NCBI GenBank assembly: GCA_016710365.1
Contig: JADJVW010000025.1
Location: 11,426 to 75,425, forward strand
Direction of reading: 5' to 3'
Source of the DNA: Candidatus Caldilinea saccharophila
Lineage (GTDB): Bacteria > Chloroflexota > Anaerolineae > Caldilineales > Caldilineaceae
Length of the DNA: 64,000 nt
This document shows positions 52,362 to 63,045 of the stretch, one piece after another. The notes under the pieces are model-generated. The model did no database searches. It was not told the origin of the DNA and was given only the letters and a program-made list of their open reading frames with translations. The position numbers and the translations under genes are program-made. Each line of letters opens with the position of its first letter. Within the stretch, counting starts at the first letter, position 1.

Positions 52362-53204
52362 ATGAATTTTGCGGTTTTTACCGTCATGCTGCCCGATCTC
52401 ACACCGGAGGAAGCGGCGCCCGCGCTCAAGGATGCGGGCTATCAGGGCGTCGAGTGGCGCGTCACTGCCACACCCGCCGAGGTGAAAGATGAGACGCCTT
52501 CTTTCTGGCGCAACAATTCCTGCACGCTGGCGCCTACCCCGCAGGACGCCCAGCGCGCCCGCACCATCGCAGAAGCCGTCGGGCTGGCGATCCCCAACCT
52601 GGGCACGTACATTGCCGTGGGCGATTTGCCCGCAGTCGAGCAAGCAATGCAATTTGCCGCGCTCGCCGGCGCACCGTCGATCCGCGTGGGGATTGCCCGC
52701 AACGACCAGGTGGGCGACGTTCACGCCTTGTTCGAGCAGAGCGTTGCCTTCCTGGGAGGCGTGCAGACGTTATCGCAGCGGCTCGGGGTCAAGGCGCTGA
52801 TCGAGATGCACCACGGCACGATCGCGGCCAGTGCGTCGAGCGCACGCCGGCTGGTCGAGGGCTTCGACCCTGCCTGCATCGGCGTGATCCACGATTGCGG
52901 CAACATGGTCTTCGAAGGTCACGAAGAGTATCGCCGCGGGCTGGAACTGCTGGGGCCATACCTCGCCCACGTTCACGTCAAGAACGCCGCTTACGACCGC
53001 CCCAGCGCCGGCGGCGTCTGGCAGCCGCGTTGGGCGCCGCTCCAGGATGGGGTGGTCGATTTTGCCGCGCTCTTCGCCGCGTTGCACAGCGTCGGCTATG
53101 ACGGCTGGATCGTGGTCGAGGATTTCAGCCAGGCTTACGATTCCCACACCGCGCTGCACGAAAACCTGGCGTTTCTCCACAGCGTACAGCACGCATTGTC
53201 TTAG
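52362..53204 (+). CDS. Sugar phosphate isomerase/epimerase family TIM barrel
   Basis: 280 residues behind a GAGGGGAG site. The AP-endonuclease-2-like barrel shows GYQGVEWRVTAT, ALIEMHHGTIAAS, GVIHDCGNMVFEG, LLGPYLAHVHVKNA and DGWIVVEDFSQ, with the metal-binding glutamate, histidines and aspartates of xylose-isomerase-like proteins. The substrate is unknown. It is followed by a Gfo/Idh dehydrogenase and a second isomerase, a common arrangement in inositol or keto-sugar breakdown. Confidence 0.88.
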   Translation: MNFAVFTVMLPDLTPEEAAPALKDAGYQGVEWRVTATPAEVKDETPSFWRNNSCTLAPTPQDAQRARTIAEAVGLAIPNLGTYIAVGDLPAVEQAMQFAALAGAPSIRVGIARNDQVGDVHALFEQSVAFLGGVQTLSQRLGVKALIEMHHGTIAASASSARRLVEGFDPACIGVIHDCGNMVFEGHEEYRRGLELLGPYLAHVHVKNAAYDRPSAGGVWQPRWAPLQDGVVDFAALFAALHSVGYDGWIVVEDFSQAYDSHTALHENLAFLHSVQHALS

Positions 53205-53298
53205 TCTCTATCCGGAAATTTCTGCGAACCGGCTCTCGCTAAAGAAGACAGATGGAACGCCGCAACCAATTTCCGGATGAATATTTAGGGAAACTGAT

Positions 53299-54414
<1,116 letters not shown>

Positions 54415-54428
54415 CAAAGGAGAACCTC

Positions 54429-55286
54429 ATGACTGAAGCTCGATTTACCCTCAGCGCATTTGGCGATGAAATCGCGGTCAAATTGCACGATCAACTTGCC
54501 GTGCTTGCTGATCTGCAAATTGGCTTTCTGGAGCTGCGCACTGTGTGGGGAAAAAATGTGCTCGACCTTGACGACGACGAGGCGCGCAAGGTGGCAAGTG
54601 TGTGCGCGGCTGCGGACGTCGGCGTGAGCGCTATCGGCAGCCCGATCGGCAAGTCGCCGATCACGGAGCCCATGGCGGATGAGCTGCGCAAGCTTGACCG
54701 CATCCTGCGCATCGCGGAGATTGTCGGCACGCGGCGCATCCGCATCTTTTCCTACTACCCGCCTGATATCTCGACCAACGCGCGCTACGACGAATATGTC
54801 GAGGTGGCGGCCGAGCGGCTGGCGCAACTCGCCGACCACGCCGCGCCGCGCGGCTATACATTGCTGCTTGAAAATGAGAAGGAAATCGTCGGTGACGCCA
54901 TCGAGCGCTGCGCGACGATTCTGCGGTTGCTAAAGCGCGCGAATGTCAGCTTTGTGTGGGATCCTGCCAACTTCGTCCAGGTCGGCGAGAGCAGGGTGAC
55001 GGAACGCGGCTGGCCGTCGTTGGGCGACCATGTCGGCTATGTGCACATCAAGGACGCGCGCCTGGCGGATGGGTCGGTGCACGCCGCCGGGGAAGGAGAC
55101 GGCCAGGTTCCAGAATTGCTGACAATACTGCGCGAAACGGGCTATCAGGGCTTCCTTGCGCTTGAGCCACATCTGGCGGTTGCTGGGCACAGCAACGGCT
55201 TCAGCGGGCCAGAGGGCATGGCCTATGCCGTGCAGTCCTTGCGCCGCGTGATGGCTCAGACAGGTTGCGTCGAGGTCAATGGATAG
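54429..55286 (+). CDS. Sugar phosphate isomerase/epimerase family TIM barrel (second)
   Basis: 285 residues from the ATG at 54429 behind AAAGGAG, which is preferred to the in-frame codon at 54411. It carries FTLSAFGDEIA, LELRTVWGKNV, TLLLENEKEIVGD, VSFVWDPANFVQVGE, YVHIKDAR and GFLALEPHL, matching IolE/xylose-isomerase-like barrels with metal-binding Glu, Asp and His. It probably acts in the same pathway as the preceding dehydrogenase. Its 3' end overlaps that of the 2'-5' RNA ligase gene on the other strand by about 31 bases. Confidence 0.9.
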   Translation: MTEARFTLSAFGDEIAVKLHDQLAVLADLQIGFLELRTVWGKNVLDLDDDEARKVASVCAAADVGVSAIGSPIGKSPITEPMADELRKLDRILRIAEIVGTRRIRIFSYYPPDISTNARYDEYVEVAAERLAQLADHAAPRGYTLLLENEKEIVGDAIERCATILRLLKRANVSFVWDPANFVQVGESRVTERGWPSLGDHVGYVHIKDARLADGSVHAAGEGDGQVPELLTILRETGYQGFLALEPHLAVAGHSNGFSGPEGMAYAVQSLRRVMAQTGCVEVNG

Positions 55287-56060
55287 CGTTGCACCACCTT
55301 GACGACGCCGGGGGTCATATACCAGTCGTTCTCAACGAGTAACAATTCGTTCACCCGCGTCACCCCAAAATCGATGGTGCGCGCCTGGTCGAGTTGCGCC
55401 ACAAATTGAGCCGGCGCGCAGAGTGGGCGTGCGCAGCCGCAACGCCGTCATGTGCGCCGTGGTAAGCTGGTAGCGGCGGTCGAGTTCGTCGCCCAGGCCG
55501 GCTGCAGTCAGACTCGTGCGTAACGCCGTGCGCGCTCGTTCCAGCGTGTCGTCGGTCGGAAAGCCTTGTATCATCACGGCGGCGGGCGAAGCGGTCACCC
55601 CCTGAAAAGCAACGGTAAACAGTGGCAGTGACGAGAGGGCAGCGTCCAGCACGGCAAGGTAGCGCGCAAGCTGGGCGAAATATGGTGCGTACGCCGATGT
55701 TGCCGTAAACAGCGATAACACCGTGACATGGAGTTGCGCCGGCGCATAGAAAACCTGCGCCGGCTCGATGGCCGCCAACTCATCCAGCCATGCAGCAACC
55801 CGTGCGGCGACTTCCGGCTGCGGTCGAAAGAGGACCGTCAAGCCGCGCCGGGCGTCAGGCGTGTGATCATGGAGCAAAGGATCGATCTGTGCATCGCCCT
55901 GGAGAAATACACAGCGCGTCCGTTGCCAAAGCGTGGCATAAGTCTCGGTCAGTTCAGAATCCACCTGTACGATCTCTCCAGTCCGGCCTTCAAATCGCTG
56001 TATTGGTCGCCAACTTCGTCGGCATCTGGCAAGATAGTGGCTTTCCAGCTTTGATAGCAT
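55256..56060 (-). CDS. 2'-5' RNA ligase superfamily protein, one frameshift
   Basis: About 268 residues across a break near 55425. Two HxT motifs, QLHVTVLSLF and TTAHMTALRLR, mark the LigT/cyclic phosphodiesterase fold. After the break the true C-terminus continues as PAQFVAQLDQARTIDFGVTRV, then NELLLVENDWYMTPG and VVKVVQRYPLTSTQPV, ending at 55256. Such enzymes open cyclic phosphates or join tRNA halves in vitro; the natural role here is unknown. Confidence 0.82.
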
Positions 56061-56157
56061 TGTAACGCATCGATAAGAACTTCAATACAAAATGAGGGGC
56101 GACTTTTGCCGCCCCTCTGCGTGACAATCCTATTTGATTGAAAGTTCTGCGCCGAGT

Positions 56158-56604
56158 TTACCGGCCACGCCGCCCGTGCTGGTGGCCTGTACCGTCGCGC
56201 GGGGCGGCATCGTTGACGCCGTCGCCATCGGCATCGACGTAAGTGTCACACACGCCGTCACCGTTCTGGTCAACAAAGGCGCCGTTCTGACCAAGCCCTT
56301 GTCCCTGGCCGCGCATCCCTAGCGCCTGACCGCGCTGGTCCTGACTATTGCGACGCCCGTACTGACTGCCCGTGCCATCACGCGGAGCGGCATCGTTCAC
56401 GCCGTCGCCGTCGGCATCCACCCAGTTGTCACACACGCCGTCGCCGTCTGCGTCGCCGCCGTTGAGACATAGACCTGCGCCTGGTGCACCTGCGTTTACA
56501 CCCGCACCGGCGTTCGGCCCGGCGCCCTGCGCGAATGCCGCAGCGATCACCACTACCACCAGCATCATCGCCACCATGGTGGCTACCAAACTCTTGCGTA
56601 TCAT
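56158..56604 (-). CDS. Secreted protein with calcium-binding DxDGDG repeats
   Basis: 148 residues. A signal peptide (MIRKSLVATMVAMMLVVVVI, then AAAFAQ) is followed by G/A/N-rich sequence and two near-identical blocks GDGVCDxxVDADGDGVNDAAP (the thrombospondin type 3/EF-hand-like pattern), each with one cysteine and each followed by RDGTG. The blocks should bind calcium and could pair their cysteines. The linker is Q/G/R-rich (GMRGQGQGLGQ). Single gene, function unknown. Confidence 0.8.
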   Translation of the reverse strand: MIRKSLVATMVAMMLVVVVIAAAFAQGAGPNAGAGVNAGAPGAGLCLNGGDADGDGVCDNWVDADGDGVNDAAPRDGTGSQYGRRNSQDQRGQALGMRGQGQGLGQNGAFVDQNGDGVCDTYVDADGDGVNDAAPRDGTGHQHGRRGR

Positions 56605-56992
56605 CTTGAAGCTCCTTTAGCTACTTGCCGGGGTTTGTTCCGGCCATTTGATTGAAGTAGCTACAGGATAGAGGGCGACCATGAAGAACTTGTGAAGATA
56701 TCATAGCGGGATTGTGTCGATTGCCGGCGATTTCAGCCGAGGAGTGAAATGAGTGCACCCCCAGCCGATCAATAAACACGACCGGCGCTACCAGACAGAC
56801 AAGCTAGCAGACGCCCAGAGCCTTGCAGATACAGCAGCAGGGGCTGTTCTCATCGTTTGCATCATTCATGGAGGTATTCATAACATTCCTATTTTTTAGT
56901 GTTGTCACAGACAACGTCCCCGTCACACCGCAGGAATTGTCTACACTGCAAATTGACAGTGCGGCGTGCCGGGGACGTTCCCTGATCTTGCA
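56605..56992. other. Intergenic region without a gene; carries an inverted repeat
   Basis: 388 bases with no supported coding region. Arms AACGTCCCCG (56913-56922) and CGGGGACGTT (56970-56979), extended by ACCGCA/TGCGG, form a long hairpin 14 bases past the OsmC stop that probably ends that transcript. A smaller hairpin GTTGTC-ACA-GACAAC overlaps it. Confidence 0.55.
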
Positions 56993-57415
56993 CTAGGCCG
57001 GCATTGCCGCAAGTTGTTTGCGGTCAAGGATTTCGATTTCAACGCCTTCCATCGTGTCGATCGTTTCGTGCACTGGACAATGCTGCGCCACACGCAGCAG
57101 CGCCTGCTTACGCGCCTCGCAATCGGCATGTGGCAGCTTGACGCTAACTTTTAAGTTGATCAGACGAGACGGATTTTCCGCCTTGTCGAAACTTACGTCT
57201 ACGCTGAGATCAGTGGCGTCGATGCTGGTTTGCTGACAGTAGGTGGCAATAAAAGCAGCAACACAGGATCCCAGTGAAACGACAAAGAATTGTGGTGGAG
57301 TTGGCGCTCGATTAGCGCCACCCATCTCTGGTGGGACATCGATCATCACAGTGTGATTCCCCACCTTGCTCTCGAAAAGCATGTCGCCCTTAAATGTCGT
57401 CGTAATTGTAGCCAT
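56993..57415 (-). CDS. OsmC family protein
   Basis: 140 residues from MATITTTF behind GGAGAAG. The OsmC/Ohr fold shows PTPPQFFVVSLGSCVAAFIATYC and HCPVHETI, which supply the two redox cysteines of the peroxidase site. GNHTVMIDVPPEMGGANRAP is typical of the OsmC-like subgroup often found near sulfur-transfer genes. It probably reduces organic hydroperoxides or handles reactive sulfur. It lies downstream of the Crp/Fnr gene but with its own 155-base gap. Confidence 0.9.
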   Translation of the reverse strand: MATITTTFKGDMLFESKVGNHTVMIDVPPEMGGANRAPTPPQFFVVSLGSCVAAFIATYCQQTSIDATDLSVDVSFDKAENPSRLINLKVSVKLPHADCEARKQALLRVAQHCPVHETIDTMEGVEIEILDRKQLAAMPA

Positions 57416-57459
57416 CCCATTCTTCTCCAAATCGTTTCATGATAATTGTCGGTTAGCGG

Positions 57460-57483
57460 CCAACGCTTTATGCGGTTGGCCAC
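57460..57483. repeat. Small hairpin upstream of the OsmC gene
   Basis: GGCCAACGC (57460-57468) and GCGGTTGGCC (57474-57483) pair with one bulge around TTTAT. It lies in the leader of the OsmC gene on the minus strand; it may regulate that gene or end the Crp/Fnr transcript. Confidence 0.4.
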
Positions 57484-57569
57484 AATTTTACCCTACCTCT
57501 ATAACACGAATATCTGTGGTCATCTTTGCGGCAGCACAAAGAGCGCGTAACAAAAGACACGCAACAAGG

Positions 57570-58388
57570 CTATGCCAGGACATGCCGTCTTGTCACCATC
57601 AGTTCCGCTAGTGCACATGGCGCCAAACACGCTTGCGTCAGCTCATCTACTTCTCCTGCCAACTGCTCCAGCGCCGCGGGACGACGGAGCATGATGCGTT
57701 CGCGCCGGCTCTGGACGTGGCCGGCCTGTTCCCACTGGCTGAGCGTGCGGCTCACGGTGTACAGCGTGGCCCCGATCAATTCGGCGAGGGACTCACGCGT
57801 GAGCGAAAGGGTGATCAACCTTCCTGCCTCAACATCTTCGCCGGCAATGCTGGCCAGGCGCAACAAGGCCCGCGCCAGCCGCTGCTCCACGCGATCGGTC
57901 AGCAACTCTCGGTAGCGTGCTTGTAATTCTTGATTGCGAATGACCATGATGTGCAGCGCATTCAAGGAAACTTGTGGATAACGTGCGAAAAATTCCGCCA
58001 GACGTGCACCGGGCCAACACAGCACCTGGCACACCTCCACCGCTTCAAGCGTCAAGGGATAGGTGAAGCCATGCAACGCCGCGATCAGGCCAAACTCCTG
58101 GTCGCTGACGATGTACCGCAGCAGCACCTGGCGTCCATCCTGCGTCACTTGCACCATTTTGGCGCGCCCGCTGAAGATGACGCCAAACATGCCTGCCTCG
58201 TCCCCTTGGCGGACAATTGCACCACCAACCGGCACGGAGCGCAGCCGGGCTGCGCCCAACACATCGAGCAGCGCCGGCTGCGACAGCCCCGCAAACACGG
58301 GGTTTGCCGCCACGCACGCGTATAGGTCAGGGTGCGTTTCCGGTCCACCTACGGGGTCACCTTCGCAGCGCGGCTTGATGTTAGCCAC
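57570..58388 (-). CDS. Crp/Fnr family transcriptional regulator
   Basis: About 272 residues; GTG at 58388 overlaps the stop of the upstream gene (GTGGCTAA), GTG at 58400 is an alternative. The cyclic-nucleotide-binding-like barrel spans LRSVPVGGAIVRQGDEAGMF and QVLLRYIVSDQEFGLIAAL. The winged helix has SLAELIGATLYTVSRTLSQW and EQAGHVQSRRERIML. No FNR-type four-cysteine cluster is seen. Placed at the end of the sulfur/redox operon, it probably controls that operon in response to redox or nitrogen/sulfur oxides; the signal is inference. Confidence 0.88.
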   Translation of the reverse strand: MANIKPRCEGDPVGGPETHPDLYACVAANPVFAGLSQPALLDVLGAARLRSVPVGGAIVRQGDEAGMFGVIFSGRAKMVQVTQDGRQVLLRYIVSDQEFGLIAALHGFTYPLTLEAVEVCQVLCWPGARLAEFFARYPQVSLNALHIMVIRNQELQARYRELLTDRVEQRLARALLRLASIAGEDVEAGRLITLSLTRESLAELIGATLYTVSRTLSQWEQAGHVQSRRERIMLRRPAALEQLAGEVDELTQACLAPCALAELMVTRRHVLA

Positions 58389-59617
58389 AACCACCCCCAC
58401 TGGCGCCGCGCTTCAGTTCCAGTTTGATCTTAGGCGTGTATTCCAACTCATAATGATGCGCGTCCGGATCCGCGGCGCTGTGGCGATCGCCCACTGCCGA
58501 CGCAAAGATAAATTGCAATGGTTCGTTGCCGGGCGGCGTTGGGGTTGGCTGCACGGTCGGGTCGTCATGACCAAAGACCGTCAGCCAGTTATTGATGCCG
58601 CCCTCCAGGATGTAAACGTTGGGCACGCTTTCGGCTACCAGCAGTTTCCAGGCTTCGGTGGCGGCGCGCTCGTCGTTGCTCATCACCACATAGACGGTGT
58701 TGGCGCCCAGCTTCTAATTGCAAGTCGGGAATTGTGGCAGTCACTTTGTCAAGCGAAAGATGGCGTGCGCGGCGCAGATGGAACAAGTTGTAGTCTGCCT
58801 CGTCGCGCACGTCGAGCAAAATGACGTTCAGTTGGTCGTCGGCCAGGCTGGCCAACAGCTCGCCGGGATGAATCTGCACGTCGCGTGCGGACAACAACGC
58901 CTCCTTCTCTGGCGCCAGCCGCACCCATTTATCCTGCGTCGTGGGCTGCCCGATCAAGGCGACAAGTAAGGCGCCCGCCAGCAGCGTCGCCACGCCCGCG
59001 CGGCGCCCCCAGGAACGCTGCGGCTGCGGCTGCCCGCCAAAGATGCGCTCCAACTGCTCGCCGCCCCAGAACATAAAGAGCGCCATCAACACAACGCCGA
59101 TCACGACCACGCCGGTCGGCAGCCCCAGCCAATCCATCAGAGTCAGGCGGCCAAAGTAGCTGCTGTTCCAGAACGCTTCGAAGGACTGCACGGTTTCGCC
59201 AAAGAGGAAGATGCCAAACAGCCCGCCCACAGCGAAAAAGATGCCATCGATCTTGAACGTCGCCGCCGAAACCAGCGAGGTGCCGGGGCAGAAGCCGCCG
59301 ACGATGAAGCCGACGCCCATGATCAGCCCGCCCACGATGCCCGGCCAGAGATAGGTCGGATTCACCCAGATCAAATTGTAGTCGAGCAGTCCCAGCCCGG
59401 TCGCCAGGAAGATGAGCACCATCGCCACGATGATGGCGGTAAACATGACCTTGAGCACGGTCATATCCTTGAAATAGAATTGCGCGGCCAGCTTGGTGGA
59501 GATGGCAAAACCGGAAATTTCCAGGACATAGCCAAAGGCGAAGCCAATCAGCATATAAACGAAATAGGCGCCGGCATGGCCGAACATGGCATCCAGCGGC
59601 AGTGGAAACGGTGACAT
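58381..59617 (-). CDS. YeeE/YedE sulfur transporter fused to a rhodanese-like domain, one frameshift
   Basis: About 412 residues across a break near 58715, behind AAGGAGG. The N-terminal ~215 residues have about six helices with the signature IVGGFCPGTSLVSAA (conserved cysteine). A rhodanese-like domain follows: VQIHPGELLASLADDQLNVI, LLDVRDEADYNLFHLRRARH, then after the break NTVYVVMSNDERAATEAW and NVYILEGGINNWL. The usual active-site cysteine loop is replaced by VMSNDERA, so catalysis is doubtful. The end is Cys-containing (GASGGGCG). It should import a reduced sulfur species with the small YeeE protein. Confidence 0.85.
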
Positions 59618-59629
59618 GATGCTTCCTCC

Positions 59630-60202
59630 TTAATTCCAAAGACGCCGGACGAAATAGGCCAGCGCATAGCCGCCGCCAAAGACAGCGAACATGAAGGCCC
59701 AACTCCCCGCGGACAACACCGCGCCGCCGGAAAGCGCCTGCCCAGAAGTGCAGCCTCGCGCAAAGCGTGCGCCATACCCCATGATCGCGCCGCCGACAAA
59801 GGCCATCAGCCAGCGCGTGCGCACGGAGATCTGCGGCCCCTTGTTGGTCTCGAACTTGAGCCGGCCATGCTGCCAGCCGGAGACAAAGCCGCCCAGCAGC
59901 GTGCCCAGCGTCATGAAGACCAGGTAATCGTCGAGTGGGTTCTTGTCGCCGCCGGCCATCTTGAGCAGATACGCGACGCGATCAACATGTTCGGGCGCGA
60001 GCAGATCTTGCAGGTAAACCACGTAGCGGTTGAGACCGCCCGAAGCGCCCAGCCCATTCCCGGTCAGGAAGAACGACAGGAAGAGCACGACGCCCAACAA
60101 AGCGCCGCCGACATAGGGATTGACGTATGGTTTTTCCGCGCGTCCCAAAAGCACGGCGCGCCAGCCACGGCGTTTGGGTTCCTCGACAACTGCTGTCGTC
60201 AT
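59630..60202 (-). CDS. YeeE/YedE family sulfur transport protein, small partner
   Basis: 190 residues from MTTAVVEE (GAGGTGA site). Four or five helices, with the signature YGARFARGCTSGQALSGGAVL holding the conserved cysteine that passes thiosulfate-like ions in TsuA/YeeE. VFMTLGTLLGGFVSG gives the first half-motif. It lies 12 bases before the rhodanese-fused YeeE gene; together they form the split version of a full transporter. Confidence 0.88.
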   Translation of the reverse strand: MTTAVVEEPKRRGWRAVLLGRAEKPYVNPYVGGALLGVVLFLSFFLTGNGLGASGGLNRYVVYLQDLLAPEHVDRVAYLLKMAGGDKNPLDDYLVFMTLGTLLGGFVSGWQHGRLKFETNKGPQISVRTRWLMAFVGGAIMGYGARFARGCTSGQALSGGAVLSAGSWAFMFAVFGGGYALAYFVRRLWN

Positions 60203-60262
60203 AGCGTCACCTCGCATGATGTTGTTGCATATTCCAATGGATAACTCTCGATAGCTCGTTTA

Positions 60263-63014
60263 TCAAGCATGTTCGGGGCGTTCCTCTAGATGGGGATGGA
60301 CTTCCACATCCTCCCAACCGGTCAGCATCGCCTTGATGTCGGTCAACACAGTGGGGCCGGTCGTCGTCAGATAGACATGCGCGACGATGAACGTCGCAAA
60401 GAGCCAGGCAACCAGCGTGTGCACCGGCGCCAGGAGCGGCAATCCACCCAACATCTGGGCGACTTGCGGCCACTGTTGCACACCCCACATCAGCCCGCCT
60501 GTGATGATTTGCAACGGCAGCAGCACATTGAGCAAGCCAAAGTAGGTCACCTGTTGCAGCGGGTTGAGTTTTTGCGTGCGCGTCTTCTCCAGCGGGTGCG
60601 GCCCGCCCTGGAAGATGTGGTAGAGATAATATTTAGCCTGCAGGATCGCCTGGTCAAAGAAGCCATACGGCCGCGGGATGAATTGCTGGATCGCGCCGCT
60701 GGTCAGGTGATAGAAGAGCGACATGGCGGCGTTGACCAGCAGGATCAGGGCCAGCATGTTGTGCAGCCAGACCATGTAGCGGAAGCTGAACATTCCCAAT
60801 ACATCGGGCCGATGGATCACCAGACCGGTGAAGATCAGCAGGATGATCGCAACCGTCTGCAACCAGTGCCAGAAGCGCTCGTAGGCGTCGTACATGTAGA
60901 CGGGATGAAGCTCTGGCTTGGGGCGCGGATGGCGCCACGCGATAAAGACGCGCAGCCCCGCGTGCAACGACACCGCCGCCAGCACGCCGAAAAAGAGCGC
61001 AAGCCCCACCCAATCCACCCAGGCGATGCGATTGCGCCCAAAGATATACACGCCCGCCTCTGCCAGCCCCGACTGGAAGTAAACTGCGCCGTCCTCGCCT
61101 TGCTGAATGGAGCCGCTGTTGCCGACGTTCGCATCGTTGACCAGCGTAGGCGCAACGCCGCCAGGCAGAAAACCGGCCAGATGAATAGGCTGGCTGAGCG
61201 CGGCGTCGTCGTGGTGGCATGTCTGACAATCGCGCGTGGCCCACTCACCGCGCGCGACGTTGTGGTTGATGCTGTAGGGTTGTATCTCGCCCTCGATACG
61301 TGGATTGCCAAGCCCGCGCGCGGCCAGACGCGCCGCGACTGCCGCGGTCTTGGCGTCGCTGTCCAACCGCAGTTCCATCGCGTCTAGCGCACCGTTGCCG
61401 TCCGCGTCGAAAATCGCCATCAGCTCGGGTGCATAGACGCCATTTTCAAACCAGGCAGCCTGCAAATCTGCCAGCGGCGCGGGGCGCGGGGCGCCGTTGG
61501 CGTCGTCATAGATCCAGTACCAGGCGCTGATCAGGTTGTAGGGCGCCAGTTGCTGCCCACCGTCGATGTTGTCGCGCAGGAGCAGCACCGGCGTGAAGCC
61601 CTCGATCAGCGTGTCAACGCCGCCGTTAGCGTCCTCCGTGCCGCGGCAACTCACGACGCTGGCGCCCTCGGCGTTCAGCACCGTCCAGTCGACCGATTCA
61701 ATGGCGGGCGCGTAGAGATGCGGCACATGACAGCTTTCACAGGAGAGCACCGCCATGTGGCGATCCACATACGGCAGCCAACTGTTATGGCTTTCCGCGC
61801 TATGGCAGGATTCACAACGGCGCATCGTGCCCTTGAGTTCAGGCGCGACGGTGTACTGTGCACTTTGACCCCGCCAGGTTATGGTCGGGTCGCTCCAAGT
61901 AGGCGCCAAGGTCGAGCCGTCGCGGGTCGTAGACCAGGTGGCTGGGGCGCGTTTCGTCCGACTCCTGCACGTGGATCGGATTATTGAGCGAGTAATGACA
62001 GTCGGTGCAGGCAAGTTGCCGCTCGGCGTGTATATCCCAGGCGCGGTTCAGCGCGTCCTTGCCCGCGACATTGACGCCCGACGCGGAGATTTTCTGGCCG
62101 GAGATAACCTGCCCCGTGGTGGCAGTCTGCGGATCGTCCAGGTCGCAGCCGGTCAACGTGAGCGGCGTATTGGCATCGGTGTGCACCAGACCGTGGCATT
62201 GGGCGCAGTTGGCATTGGTCGGATCCTGGACGCGCACGTAGGCGGGCAGCAATGCGCCGTCCGGGGCGAATGCCTGGGGATTCCACACCCAGCCGGACGC
62301 AGACGCGGTCACGATGCCGGTGGCGGCCAATGTTGCCGTGTTCGCCCAGCCGAAGTCACCGGCCGCCAGCGCCGCGGTGCGCGCCGCATGGTCCGGCTGG
62401 TCGAGGTGGCAGAGAAAGCAGTCCATCTCGGCGACGCCGGAACGCTTCCAATCCCAGGGGGCGACTGTGCCATCCGTTGTCAGGAGGTTGGCCTCCGGGT
62501 TTGTTGCATCGGGCGCGAGGCTGGTCAGCGGCGCGCCGTTCCGGCTGGTCGTGGCCGGCCCGCCGCCGGCCACGCGTGCGCCGAGCACCTGGAGCCATTC
62601 GGCTGTGCTCAGGTCAAGCCGCGCGTCGCCAGCCGGCGTCAAGTAGCGATAGGTAAGCGGATCCCATCGGCCAAACAGCCCGTTGCTCGTGTCCCAGGCG
62701 CGGCCACTGGCCGTCTGCCCAGGCGCGGTCATGCTGCTCAGACCCAGATCCGCATGGAAACTGTGGCTGGCGATAAAGTCGGTGTTGTGACAGGCGCCGC
62801 AAGTTTGCATCGTGGACACAGGCGCGCCGCTTTCCAGCACGTTCTGCCCATCGGCATCGAGCATGGCGAAGACCGGATGGAGCGGCGACAACGGCTTGGC
62901 CGTCTCCGCTGTGGATTGGGCGGCCGCCTGACCGCTGCCCAGGAGTACAGCCGCCAGCGCCAAAACCAACAAGAGGCCGAACGAAACCAGGCGAGCAGTT
63001 GGCTGGCGGCGCAT
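60263..63014 (-). CDS. Multihaem cytochrome c fused to membrane cytochrome b, with EF-hand loop, one frameshift
   Basis: About 917 residues across a break near 61865; start MRRQPTARL (alternative MPRNNLH at 63059). A signal peptide leads to haem motifs CGACH, CFLCH, CAQCH, CTDCH and, after the break, CESCH, CESCH and CQTCH. One added G joins RPDHNLAG to GQSAQYTVAPELKG. An EF-hand-type loop FDADGNGALDAMEL lies at the end of the haem domain. The C-terminal ~250 residues have four or five helices with histidines (WHWLQTVAIILLIFTGLVIH, MVWLHNML, FIVAHVYL) of a cytochrome b561/DUF4405 type. It could pass electrons between the quinone pool and the octahaem protein upstream. Confidence 0.85.
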
Positions 63015-63045
63015 AGCAGGGCTCACTTCAGCGGGAGTATGCAGA

